A stretch of 64,000 bases of DNA, from NCBI GenBank assembly GCA_023442775.1, contig JAEZXH010000019.1, positions 62,001 to 126,000 on the forward strand. The letters run 5' to 3'. This DNA is from Bacillota bacterium (GTDB taxonomy: Bacteria > Bacillota > Clostridia > Tissierellales > Peptoniphilaceae). The notes beneath the pieces were generated by a model. The model did no database searches and was not told where the DNA came from. It saw only the letters and a program-made list of their open reading frames with translations. Numbering within the stretch: the first letter of the stretch is position 1; each line of letters begins with the position of its first letter. The translations under genes and the position numbers were made by a program. Below, in pieces: positions 56,522-63,683 of the stretch.

Positions 56522-57399
56522 TTACACCCCTTTGAAGAGGGCCACCTCTTGTTCCCTCTTCTTGCTGAAGGAGTGACCCTTGGCACCTCGTCGTGTAGCG
56601 GAGTGGAAGGGCATCATGGTGCACCCGCCTCCCGTGGGCCGTCCCTCCTTCCAGCGGATGAGCACCTCGTCCACCGTCGACCCTTCCTCCGCTTCGAAAA
56701 GGATGCGCTCGAGGCCATGCTCGTAGCAGAAGAGGAGCACGTGAGGACATTGACGAAGTACACGAAGTAGGTGCAATGTCCCTGCCAGGGTGATTCCCCC
56801 TTTGTAACTTACGTCATCCCCTGAGAGATAGGGCGGGTCCACGATGTAGAGGGTGTCCTCTCGTGGGGTAATGAGTTCCAGGGCATCACACCGCACCCGG
56901 GTCACCCCATTAAGATACCCCCCCCGGTGGGAATTGTGGACGTTGGCACGTTGTGGTAGCAGGCCTCTTTTGCATGTCCGTTGTATTGAAAATTTATCCA
57001 CCCGCTTACTGTCGGGGCGTGGAGGTGGGTATAGTCTTTGAGGATGGTGGCGATGGTACCCTTCTCCTCTTCGGTGTACCTCGTCTCCTTCTCCTTGAGG
57101 CTCCCGTCGGGTCGGCGCATGGCCTCTTGGAGGGCGTGGCGAAGGGCCTCGTAATCCTCGATATGGTTGAGCCGTTCGGCGTAGTTGTCGTAGTCGTTCC
57201 AGATGACTTCCCGGTCGGGGAACATCTCCTTGAAGAGGTTCGCAAGAAGTCCCGAGCCTCCATAGGCGTCGACGATCCTCGTGACATGCGCCGGAAGGCC
57301 GTGCTCGGCAAAATAATCATAGAGGCCCCGAAGGGCAAACCGCTTCTGCCCAACAAAGGGCAGGGGGGCTTTCTTTTGAATGTGGCGATAGGCTTTCAT
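56522..57399 (-). pseudogene. D12-class DNA adenine methylase, frameshifted at a G8 tract
   Basis: The first part (57399-56927) holds the start MKAYRHIQKKAPLPFVGQKR and the SAM loop VDAYGGSGLLANLF; the second part, in another frame to 56522, holds the catalytic DTLYIVDPPYLSGDDVSYKG. The frames meet at a run of eight G (56926-56919 on the minus strand). One more G would give a single protein of about 292 residues. It is either broken, read by slippage, or phase-variable. The ATG at 57399 has AAGGAG. No matching nuclease is seen, so it would be an orphan phage methylase. Confidence 0.8.
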
Positions 57400-57417
57400 C
57401 GTGCTCCTTCCTACGAG

Positions 57418-57442
57418 AAAAGCACCCGGGGAAGGTGCTTTC
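57418..57442 (-). terminator. Terminator or attenuator before the methylase
   Basis: AAAGCACC and GGTGCTTT arms then TTTTC on the minus strand, only about 20 bases before the methylase start and with no promoter between, so methylase expression would depend on read-through. Confidence 0.65.
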
Positions 57443-57517
57443 GAACAAGAGGGTGACATGGTGGGGAGATTGCTCTTCCCCCCACTTCTAGCCTATCACG
57501 GGTGTAAAAAGAAACAC

Positions 57518-57545
57518 TGCCAACTTTTTGCCAAGTTTGCGCCAA
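57518..57545. repeat. Three TTGGCA-type boxes at 11-base steps
   Basis: TGCCAA, TGCCAA and CGCCAA on the plus strand start at 57518, 57529 and 57540, one helical turn apart. They match the boxes at 55165. They lie between the cassette C peptides and the methylase. Confidence 0.72.
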
Positions 57546-57557
57546 ATTGTGAAGGAC

Positions 57558-57695
57558 TTAGCCCCGTGCTTCTTCTTCCTCGAGCTTCTTCATCAAAGCG
57601 ATGACTTCACGGGTTTCCTTCCGGTACCCCCACCAAGCCACAAGAACGAGGCCAAACATCACATAAACGCCAACCTGCAACAATTTATGAAGCAT
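57558..57695 (-). CDS. Tiny membrane peptide, cassette C second gene
   Basis: A 45-residue peptide: a hydrophobic span (VGVYVMFGLVLVAWWGY) then a charged helix (RKETREVIALMKKLEEEEAR). The shape recalls BhlA/UviB-type holin-like proteins. The ribosome site is poor, as for the second genes of cassettes A and B. Confidence 0.6.
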   Translation of the reverse strand: MLHKLLQVGVYVMFGLVLVAWWGYRKETREVIALMKKLEEEEARG

Positions 57696-57709
57696 TCTTT
57701 TTTCGCATA

Positions 57710-57718
57710 TGGTAGAAT
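57710..57718 (+). promoter_or_regulatory. Possible antisense promoter in cassette C
   Basis: TGGTAGAAT (extended -10) on the plus strand, followed by the hairpin ATCGAGG/CCTCGAT over the end of the 42-residue peptide gene. The -35 is weak; surrounding bases resemble those at the cassette B promoter. Confidence 0.4.
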
Positions 57719-57731
57719 GATCGAGGAGGGG

Positions 57732-57860
57732 TTATTCCCCCCTCGATTTTCGCAGTTCTCGCTTTAGCTTTAACTTTTGGAGTCTTCTCAGTTCCTTGGC
57801 GTCCTTGTAATCTAGCCAAGTCACAACGAGAGCCGCTAAAGCGATGACTGTTGTACCCAT
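57732..57860 (-). CDS. Tiny membrane peptide, cassette C first gene
   Basis: A 42-residue peptide: a short hydrophobic start (TTVIALAALVVTWL) and a long basic helix (KELRRLQKLKLKRELRKSRG). AAAGGAGG is seven bases from the ATG, and a good promoter lies upstream. It has the same arrangement as the first genes of cassettes A and B. Confidence 0.68.
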   Translation of the reverse strand: MGTTVIALAALVVTWLDYKDAKELRRLQKLKLKRELRKSRGE

Positions 57861-57890
57861 ATGCGTTCCTCCTTTCTTTAAGATGGTTTT

Positions 57891-57919
57891 ATTTTATCAT
57901 CAAAACCGTGTTTCGCCAA
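57891..57919 (-). promoter_or_regulatory. Promoter of cassette C
   Basis: TTGGCG, 17 bases, TAAAAT on the minus strand, with CAAAACC/GGTTTTG inverted arms across the -35. Confidence 0.65.
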
Positions 57920-57930
57920 GGTTTTGTGTG

Positions 57931-57961
57931 AAAAATCCTCTTGGGAAGGGAGGATTTTTTT
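57931..57961. terminator. Terminator after the ArpU-like gene
   Basis: AAATCCTC and GAGGATTT arms with T runs on both strands. It separates the replication transcript from the peptide cassettes. Confidence 0.85.
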
Positions 57962-58338
57962 TATTCCTCCTCCCCGTAAAAGAGGGTGCAAAGGGTGGTG
58001 AGGACTTGATTGCGCAGGCGATAGATGGTCCGCTCACTCATGCCGAGCTCCCTCTCCAACTTCCACATGGGGAGACGGCGCGGGACAAAATAATAGGTCT
58101 TCAAGAAGTGGATATCCTCCTCCCGTAAGTAGCTGAGGGCCTCCTCCACCGCTTGGACCTCCCGGGTTGCCCTCTCGTGGCGTCGAATGAGATCGCCCAA
58201 GGCGCGGGCCTCCTCGGGGCTTGGAGGGTGGTGCATGGACTCACGGAGCATGAGAATTTCCCGGCGAAGGTTCTCGATGCTCTTTTTTTGTCGTAGGTAG
58301 CGTTTGAGCTTGGTTTCCGTCTCCTTCTTCGGTTCCAT
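57961..58338 (-). CDS. ArpU/RinA-like late transcription regulator
   Basis: A 125-residue protein of the sigma-like phage regulator type. The C-terminal helix-turn-helix reads PMWKLERELGMSERTIYRLR; the central segment LREEDIHFLKTYYF is typical of ArpU-like proteins. It probably switches on late genes; the TTGGCA box groups at 55.2 and 57.5 kb would be candidate targets. The ATG at 58338 lies five bases after GGAGG. Confidence 0.8.
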   Translation of the reverse strand: MEPKKETETKLKRYLRQKKSIENLRREILMLRESMHHPPSPEEARALGDLIRRHERATREVQAVEEALSYLREEDIHFLKTYYFVPRRLPMWKLERELGMSERTIYRLRNQVLTTLCTLFYGEEE

Positions 58339-58660
58339 CCCGTCCTCCTTCCACATAGACCGCCATGGTGAGGGCATGGACGCCCAATTCCGTCAACGCG
58401 CTCGCCAGCTCGTCAAGGCTCTCCCCATCACCCGGGTGCATCTCTAGGGAGAGGGCCGCCCGCTTGATGGCGTGAAGCCCGGCACTGAGGCGCGCCACCC
58501 CGTGGTGCAGCCCCTCCTTTCGAAGACCTCGGCGAAGGCCCACATCAGGGGCCCCTACGTCGTCCATGAGGTGAGACAGTGCCGTCCACACCCGGGCCTC
58601 TTCTTTCACCCGGGAGGCGATACTCTCCCCCACCGCGGGCTCACATGAAGGGAATCTCAT
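58241..58660 (-). CDS. Hypothetical phage protein
   Basis: A 139-residue protein not recognised. Residues 10-105 look helical and protein-like (ALTELGVHALTMAVYVEGGR). The last 30 residues read like an out-of-frame tail because they overlap the ArpU-like gene by 98 bases. The ATG lies inside the ssb end. Confidence 0.55.
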   Translation of the reverse strand: MRFPSCEPAVGESIASRVKEEARVWTALSHLMDDVGAPDVGLRRGLRKEGLHHGVARLSAGLHAIKRAALSLEMHPGDGESLDELASALTELGVHALTMAVYVEGGRDGTEEGDGNQAQTLPTTKKEHREPSPGNSHAP

Positions 58661-59060
58661 CGTGATCCACGGGGTAGAAGGGCTCGTCCCGGCGTGCGGC
58701 GGTGGCGATGGGTGCGGCGCTCTCCCGGCTCTTCGGCAAGAAGTGGAGCCGCTCCACGGTGACGTCGGTGGTGAAGACCCGCTGGCCGTCCCGCTCATAG
58801 TTGCCCGTGGTGATGCGCCCTTCAAGGAGGATGGCGTCCCCCTTCTTGAAAGACCGTTCCACGAGCTCGGCGGTCTTATCCCAGGCGACGCAGGAGATAA
58901 AGTCCGCGGTGGGTTGGCCGTTGGCTTGGGCCTGTTTTCTCTTCTCCACGCTCATGCGCCGATTGACGGCGACGACGAAGCGCGCCCAGGCCATTCCCCC
59001 TTGGGTGGTGCGGACCTCCGGATCCTTGGTGATGTGTCCTAAAAGCGAAACGTGATTCAT
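58641..59060 (-). CDS. ssb: Single-stranded DNA-binding protein
   Basis: A 139-residue OB-fold SSB: MNHVSLLGHITKDPEVRTTQ, FIVAVNRR-like ARFVVAVNRRMS, FISCVAWDKTAELVERSFKK, and a C-terminal DEIPFM that resembles the acidic partner-binding tip DDDIPF. It serves phage replication and recombination. AGGAGG precedes the ATG. Confidence 0.94.
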   Translation of the reverse strand: MNHVSLLGHITKDPEVRTTQGGMAWARFVVAVNRRMSVEKRKQAQANGQPTADFISCVAWDKTAELVERSFKKGDAILLEGRITTGNYERDGQRVFTTDVTVERLHFLPKSRESAAPIATAARRDEPFYPVDHDEIPFM

Positions 59061-59087
59061 AGTCTCCTCCTATTCCTGTTTTCCTTA

Positions 59088-59381
59088 TCAGGGCAATAAC
59101 TTCAGCACAGGTGCAAGCATAGATTTTGTAATTCCATTCTCGATGAGCAATCGCAATGCCTGCATCTGCTCCCAATCAAACTCTTCTTTCGCATAGATGC
59201 TCACATCAAGCCCCTTTTCCAGCCCACACAGAATCTGCTCCATCTGTCTACAATCAAACTCAGGCTTGGCATAGACATTCACATCAAACCCCTCCATAAG
59301 CCCCCATCGGATTTCGTCCAACTGCAGTCCATTAAACACGCCCATATCTTCGTACTTCTTCATTTCAGCTTGAATATTCAT
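59088..59381 (-). CDS. Repeat protein with about 25-residue modules
   Basis: A 97-residue protein made of about three repeats: QLDEIRWGLMEGFDVNVYAK, QMEQILCGLEKGLDVSIYAK and QMQALRLLIENGITKSM. Proteins with longer arrays of this QM-xIR-GLExGLDVS-YA module occur in Clostridia and their phages; function is not known to me. The DNA is lower in G+C than both flanks, a sign of separate acquisition. GAGGAG precedes the ATG. Confidence 0.72.
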   Translation of the reverse strand: MNIQAEMKKYEDMGVFNGLQLDEIRWGLMEGFDVNVYAKPEFDCRQMEQILCGLEKGLDVSIYAKEEFDWEQMQALRLLIENGITKSMLAPVLKLLP

Positions 59382-59393
59382 ATTCTCCTCCAG

Positions 59394-60143
59394 TCAGTGA
59401 ATGGACTCCAAGAAGGCGCGCCCCTCTTCGGGGATGTACTCCGCCCACTTGGTCTTGATGGTGTCAATCTGTTGTGCCTCAAGGATTTCCTTGAGAACCT
59501 TCGGTGAGTGGTGAAACTTCGCCGAGGCCTTGTTGAGGGTGAGAAGGTCTTTCACCCGCTCCTTCTCCTGGTGCTCCTCCTCCTTTGCCCTTTGAATCTC
59601 CTCCACGTCCACGAAGCAGGCCCCGCCGACGCGCTTGTAGAAGAGGCCCCGGCTTGTGACGAAGTCGGACAATGTCCGGTAATACATCCCGAGATGGGTG
59701 CAGGCTTCCATGATCCGCATGATACTCGGCCGAAGCCGGTCCAGCTCCCGGAGGGAGACAAACTGGGAGAGGGACTCCTTCTGGTAGCGGGTCTCGTCGT
59801 CGAAGGCCCTGGTGTGGATGAAGCCGAGGCGCAACCCTTCGGCAAGGTCCTCCTGCGTCAAGTGAAACCACCGTATCGCCTCTTTCTCGGTGACCCACGC
59901 AGGGTTTGCCTTCTTCGGCCGGCCCCGCTTTTTCTTGGGCTTTACCTCGTCGGCGAGGTGGGCCTTCCCCGTCGCCGGGTGGTCCAGGTCAATCTCGTAG
60001 AGGCTCCCGTCTTTTCGCAGGTACACCTGTTTCGGGCCATCCCGTCCCCACCGGAAGGACCGAAAACAGTCCATGCAAAACCATTCCCCGAAGTTCACGT
60101 CATTGAGTCTTCCCCCGCATACGGGGCACTTTTCTTGGTCCAT
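59394..60143 (-). CDS. Phage protein with zinc ribbon and AT-hook
   Basis: A 249-residue protein. Two CxxC pairs (CPVCGG at residue 6, CMDCF at 23) form a zinc ribbon, and KKKRGRPKKA near 70 is an AT-hook. The rest has helix-rich segments with possible winged-helix parts (LTQEDLAEGLRLGFIHTRAF; TLNKASAKFHHSPKVLKEIL). It probably binds DNA; role unknown. The ATG at 60143 has GGAGG. Confidence 0.7.
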   Translation of the reverse strand: MDQEKCPVCGGRLNDVNFGEWFCMDCFRSFRWGRDGPKQVYLRKDGSLYEIDLDHPATGKAHLADEVKPKKKRGRPKKANPAWVTEKEAIRWFHLTQEDLAEGLRLGFIHTRAFDDETRYQKESLSQFVSLRELDRLRPSIMRIMEACTHLGMYYRTLSDFVTSRGLFYKRVGGACFVDVEEIQRAKEEEHQEKERVKDLLTLNKASAKFHHSPKVLKEILEAQQIDTIKTKWAEYIPEEGRAFLESIH

Positions 60144-60151
60144 CCTGCCTC

Positions 60152-60592
60152 CTACTCCCCCACAAACTTCCGGAAGAGGTCGCGGATTTTCTTCACGAAG
60201 AAGCCCTCGGGCTCCTTGAAGGGATAGAGTCCCACCTCCACCCGGGGGGCCTCCTTGTCCACGAAAAAGGCGTGGGAGATGTCCCCGATTTGCTTCCACC
60301 CGTCGTTTTCCAAGACCCCGGCGGCGACGAGGCCGTCGAGGATGAACTTCACTGCGCTCGCCGTGTTGTCCGGGTCCTTGCGCATGTTCTTGCAAAACCA
60401 CCGGCAGTGGACGCCGACCTTTTTCTTCACCGGGCCCACCCCTTGGAGAAGGGCCGCCCGCTTCACCTCTTCCGTCGCCCGTTTTTTGAGGGTCGCCCCG
60501 GCATAGGGGCTGAGGCGGTTCTTGTTGATGAGTTCGTTCATCGCCGGAAGCTCCCCGTCGAGGATCACAACCCGCACGTCTCTTTCGTCCAT
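60152..60592 (-). CDS. rusA: RusA-type Holliday junction resolvase
   Basis: A 146-residue nuclease. Catalytic aspartates are Asp73 and Asp75 in RKDPDNTASAVKFILDGL and Asp97 in VLENDGWKQIG, the RusA triad. It resolves branched DNA before packaging. It is slightly longer than E. coli RusA. Confidence 0.9.
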   Translation of the reverse strand: MDERDVRVVILDGELPAMNELINKNRLSPYAGATLKKRATEEVKRAALLQGVGPVKKKVGVHCRWFCKNMRKDPDNTASAVKFILDGLVAAGVLENDGWKQIGDISHAFFVDKEAPRVEVGLYPFKEPEGFFVKKIRDLFRKFVGE

Positions 60593-61092
60593 TCTCCCAC
60601 CTTTCTCGGAATTCCAAGGCCTTCTGCCTCTTGAAGTACCACGTCAAGGAGCCTGGTCATCGCCTCTTTGTCGAACTGGCTGACCCCGGGATAGCACCGG
60701 CAAAGCACCATGTCCCCCTCCTCGTGGAGGATGCGCATCATGCGGTAGTCCGCCAAGTGCGCCGCAAAGACGTCGAGGGCCCGACGGGACACCGCCACGT
60801 CGTCGTATTCCGCCCCCGCCTTCTCCAAGGCCCAGTGGTAGAGAGCCACCCGCCCCTGTTCCGTGGGAACGCCGTGAAGGAGCTTGTCCATCTCGTGAAG
60901 CGTCGCCCAGAGGAGGGCGTTTTGCTTGAGGCTCTTCGCCTGTTTTCGAGGCTTTAACCGCACGTCCACCCAGTCCCCTTCCGAGAGGCCAAGGACCTCC
61001 CTGCCGTCGAGAAGAGGGCTCACATCGAGCGAGAGGCGCACCCAGCCGTCCCCAGAGTCGGCGACGGGCCCCACCTTCGCCGCGAGTTTCAC
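60565..61092 (-). CDS. Phage protein, possibly NinB-like
   Basis: A 175-residue protein. RKQAKSLKQNALLWATLHEM and the following helices recall NinB-type recombination proteins, next to rusA as in many phages, but the match is weak by eye. The GTG at 61092 has GGAGGAGG ahead and overlaps the loader stop (GTGA). Confidence 0.58.
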   Translation of the reverse strand: MKLAAKVGPVADSGDGWVRLSLDVSPLLDGREVLGLSEGDWVDVRLKPRKQAKSLKQNALLWATLHEMDKLLHGVPTEQGRVALYHWALEKAGAEYDDVAVSRRALDVFAAHLADYRMMRILHEEGDMVLCRCYPGVSQFDKEAMTRLLDVVLQEAEGLGIPRKVGEWTKETCGL

Positions 61093-61898
61093 GCCTCCTC
61101 CAGAAGGCCCCGGATAAAGGCCCGTTTTCGCTCCGACTCCGCAATCCGCCGCGGCGGTCCCTCGATGGGCACCGGCGTACACATCTCGGCGATGCGGTCG
61201 TAGGTCCGGGGGACGCCCCCATAGGTCAAGTGCTCCCGCAACTCATTCGCCGAGAGGTTCGTGGTGATGATCATCGGCGCCTTTTGCCGGTACCGGTAGT
61301 CAATGACCTCGTAGAGTTGGCTCATGGTGTAGTTGCCCCCGTGTTCCGCCCCTAAATCGTCGAGGATGAGAAGGGACGCGGACTTGAGCTGGTTGAAGAA
61401 CCGGGTCGCGTCCTCCCAGTGGCCAAACTCGGAGAAGCCCTTCATCGTCCGGAGAAGAGAATTGCTCGAGATGGCCACCACGGAGATCCCCTTGTCCAAG
61501 AGGGCGTTGCCAATGCAAAAGCTGATATGGCTCTTCCCCACTCCCGGGGCCCCGTAGAAGATGAGCCCCGCATTCTCTCGCTTCACCTCTTCCCACCGCG
61601 CCACGTAACGACGGGCGAGGCGTAGGACGTTGTCGTTCTCCGGGGTCCTCGTCGTGTTCTCGAAGGTGCAATGGCGAAAATGGGCGTCCATGAGGCTTGC
61701 GTCTCGGAGACGGCGCATCCGGTCCCGCTCCTCCTTGGCCCGGTCCTGTTCTTTGAGCCGTTCCAGTTCCTTCGCCCGTTCGGGACTCATCCCGGGAATC
61801 TTGAAGACCGTCCCCATGAACTCGAAGACGTGGAGAGTGCTCCCGTCCTCTTGGGGGATTTTCTCGTAGACCGGCCCCGTCTCAGTGCGCGGAATCAT
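61089..61898 (-). CDS. DnaC-like helicase loader ATPase
   Basis: A 269-residue AAA+ protein of the DnaC/IstB type. Walker A is GAPGVGKS (116-123), Walker B LLILDDLGAE, and the sensor region IITTNLSANELREHL is clear. It should load the host DnaB helicase at the phage origin. It overlaps the replisome organiser by 17 bases. Confidence 0.9.
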   Translation of the reverse strand: MIPRTETGPVYEKIPQEDGSTLHVFEFMGTVFKIPGMSPERAKELERLKEQDRAKEERDRMRRLRDASLMDAHFRHCTFENTTRTPENDNVLRLARRYVARWEEVKRENAGLIFYGAPGVGKSHISFCIGNALLDKGISVVAISSNSLLRTMKGFSEFGHWEDATRFFNQLKSASLLILDDLGAEHGGNYTMSQLYEVIDYRYRQKAPMIITTNLSANELREHLTYGGVPRTYDRIAEMCTPVPIEGPPRRIAESERKRAFIRGLLEEA

Positions 61899-62814
61899 GG
61901 CTCACCTCCTCGAAGATGTTCCACTTGTCGTGCTCCTGGTAGAGAGCCTCGTATTCCGGCAAGACCTTTGTCGCGGGCTTCTCCTTCTCCCAGGGCGGAC
62001 CGTCGCTTCTGAGGCCATAGAAGGTCTGCCAACACCGCTCCACCGACTGGTTCACAATGGCCACCCAATCCCCCGGAGGCCCCAGTTCTTGGAGCTTTGA
62101 AAGCCCCAGTTGGGCCGCCCGTTCCGTGAGGGGCTTCTTGATCTTCTCCCGCATCTCCATGAAGTCCATAAAGGCCCGGCGAAGCTCCTCGTTCTCCCCG
62201 GCAAATTCCAGATAGACATCCCGGGCGGTCTTCGGTTTTGGTTTCGGTCCCTTTTTCTCCGAGACACTCTCTTTGGTGCGCGCCGACGACTCCGCCCCCT
62301 TCGAGGGGGGTAGGGGGGTGTTCTCTTTACTCTTCTCTCTAGACTCTTTACTCTTTACTCTATACTCTTTTATACTGTGACATTTCTGTGACTCGTTTGT
62401 GACATTGTCACAGTTTTCCTCAGTTTTCCCGGCCTCCTCCGAAGGCTGAACCCGTTGCAACTTCTTAATTTGACGGGATTTTCGTTGCCTTCTTGCCGCA
62501 TCCGTTTCTGCTCCGGTTAGTTCGTGAAATTGAAGCAAAACGCAATTGGAATAGAGTCCCATCGCGCTCAAAACGTCGAGAAGTTGCGACAGAATGGTTT
62601 TCTTTTCGCCCGTAACGATGGCCAATTCGTCGACAAAAGTTCCCAGTTCGTTGTAATAGGAAAGGTCTCCGTCATACTCAAGAGAGAGTAAAAGAAGCTT
62701 CTGGTATGCGATAACCAACTTTGCCCCATTCCTTTGCGCGAGTAGTCTTTGAATCTCTGGCATGGTGAAAAAGTCTTGGGTGATCTTTAACCAGTGATAT
62801 CTCTTGTCACTCAT
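61882..62814 (-). CDS. Phage replisome organiser (origin-binding protein)
   Basis: A 310-residue protein. Residues 1-110 match the phage replisome organiser N-terminal winged-helix domain (YHWLKITQDFFTMPEIQRLL). Residues 115-190 are a charged, disordered linker whose DNA carries iterons. The C-terminal part (FAGENEELRRAFMDFMEMRE) is DnaD-like and should recruit the loader. AAGGAGG lies ahead of the start. Confidence 0.85.
   Translation of the reverse strand: MSDKRYHWLKITQDFFTMPEIQRLLAQRNGAKLVIAYQKLLLLSLEYDGDLSYYNELGTFVDELAIVTGEKKTILSQLLDVLSAMGLYSNCVLLQFHELTGAETDAARRQRKSRQIKKLQRVQPSEEAGKTEENCDNVTNESQKCHSIKEYRVKSKESREKSKENTPLPPSKGAESSARTKESVSEKKGPKPKPKTARDVYLEFAGENEELRRAFMDFMEMREKIKKPLTERAAQLGLSKLQELGPPGDWVAIVNQSVERCWQTFYGLRSDGPPWEKEKPATKVLPEYEALYQEHDKWNIFEEVSHDSAH
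62323..62414. other. Probable phage replication origin (iteron cluster)
   Basis: On the plus strand TGTGAC occurs at 62376, 62387 and 62398, exactly 11 bases apart, followed by an inverted TGTCACA at 62406. To the left ACTCTTT-type heptamers start at 62343, 62350, 62357 and 62364 at 7-base steps, with one more at 62329. The stretch is A+T rich for this region. Lambda and lactococcal phages keep their origin inside the initiator gene in the same way. Confidence 0.72.
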
Positions 62815-63130
62815 CCTCGTCCTCCTTATCCATTGCCAACTCTGGAAGTTGAACCAATTTTCCCGACACCAACAGCCCTCTTGCCGAGAGATAATCCAAG
62901 AGACGCTTTAGCGTTCTCTGTTGAATTCCAGAACAGATAGAAAGTTCCCTCTCGAAATCCCCGTACTTTTCTACGACCCGAAGATCCCCGTCATACTCCA
63001 AGCTAAAAACAAGAAGTTGAAGATAAGCCGCAAACATGGAGTTCCCATTCTTTTGGGCGCGCATGGCACGAATCTCGGGGCTCGTGAGAAAATCCATCCC
63101 AATCTTTAACCAGCGATAAGTCGTATCCAT
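62807..63130 (-). CDS. Stand-alone replisome-organiser N-terminal domain
   Basis: A 107-residue protein matching only the N-terminal domain of the gene that follows: YRWLKIGMDFLTSPEIRAMR against YHWLKITQDFFTMPEIQRLL, and LEYDGDL in both. It lacks linker and DnaD part. It may compete for, or share, the origin. Confidence 0.78.
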   Translation of the reverse strand: MDTTYRWLKIGMDFLTSPEIRAMRAQKNGNSMFAAYLQLLVFSLEYDGDLRVVEKYGDFERELSICSGIQQRTLKRLLDYLSARGLLVSGKLVQLPELAMDKEDEDE

Positions 63131-63131
63131 C

Positions 63132-63683
63132 CTACACCCCCTTCATCTCGTGAAGTAAGATCTTCACCTCGTCAATGGCCAAGTCCTTCGCCTGGTGCTT
63201 CCCGAAGAGATTGCGCATCCTAGCCTTCACCGCATCGGGAGAAATCCCCTTCTCCTTCGTCACCCGGGCAAGCTCTAGGAGAAGCTCCGTCACGTTCTCC
63301 GAGCCCTCGTCCGCATCCTTCTCCCCGGAGAGGGCCAAGAGCCCCGCCAAGGCGTATTTGCGGGCGTAACTCGATGCGCTTCCCGTCACTTGGGACACGT
63401 CCATCCCCTTCTTCTCCTCCGCTTCTCGGGCGTAGGCCGTCGCCTCAATCGCCGGCCCCTCCCCCGAGAGAAGAGACGCCCGCGCCATGACATAGAACCT
63501 CTCCCCCTTCTGGACCAACTCGTCGGAGAGCAGAAGCGCCGCCCCCATCTCGTTGGCCAAGGGACGCGCCACTTCTAAAATCCCCTCCGCCGTGCGGTAC
63601 TGGTACTTCCCGAAGCTGTTGTACGCGTTCTTCGGTGCCTTTACCTTCTCTTGGAGAACTTTCAACACATCAAGGCCCTTCAT
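63132..63683 (-). CDS. erf: ERF-family single-strand annealing protein
   Basis: A 183-residue recombinase of the Erf type: NAYNSFGKYQYRTAEGILEV near residue 20 and the hallmark VTGSASSYARKYALAGLLAL near residue 100. It anneals single strands in phage recombination. It overlaps the Gp157-like gene by four bases. Confidence 0.9.
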   Translation of the reverse strand: MKGLDVLKVLQEKVKAPKNAYNSFGKYQYRTAEGILEVARPLANEMGAALLLSDELVQKGERFYVMARASLLSGEGPAIEATAYAREAEEKKGMDVSQVTGSASSYARKYALAGLLALSGEKDADEGSENVTELLLELARVTKEKGISPDAVKARMRNLFGKHQAKDLAIDEVKILLHEMKGV

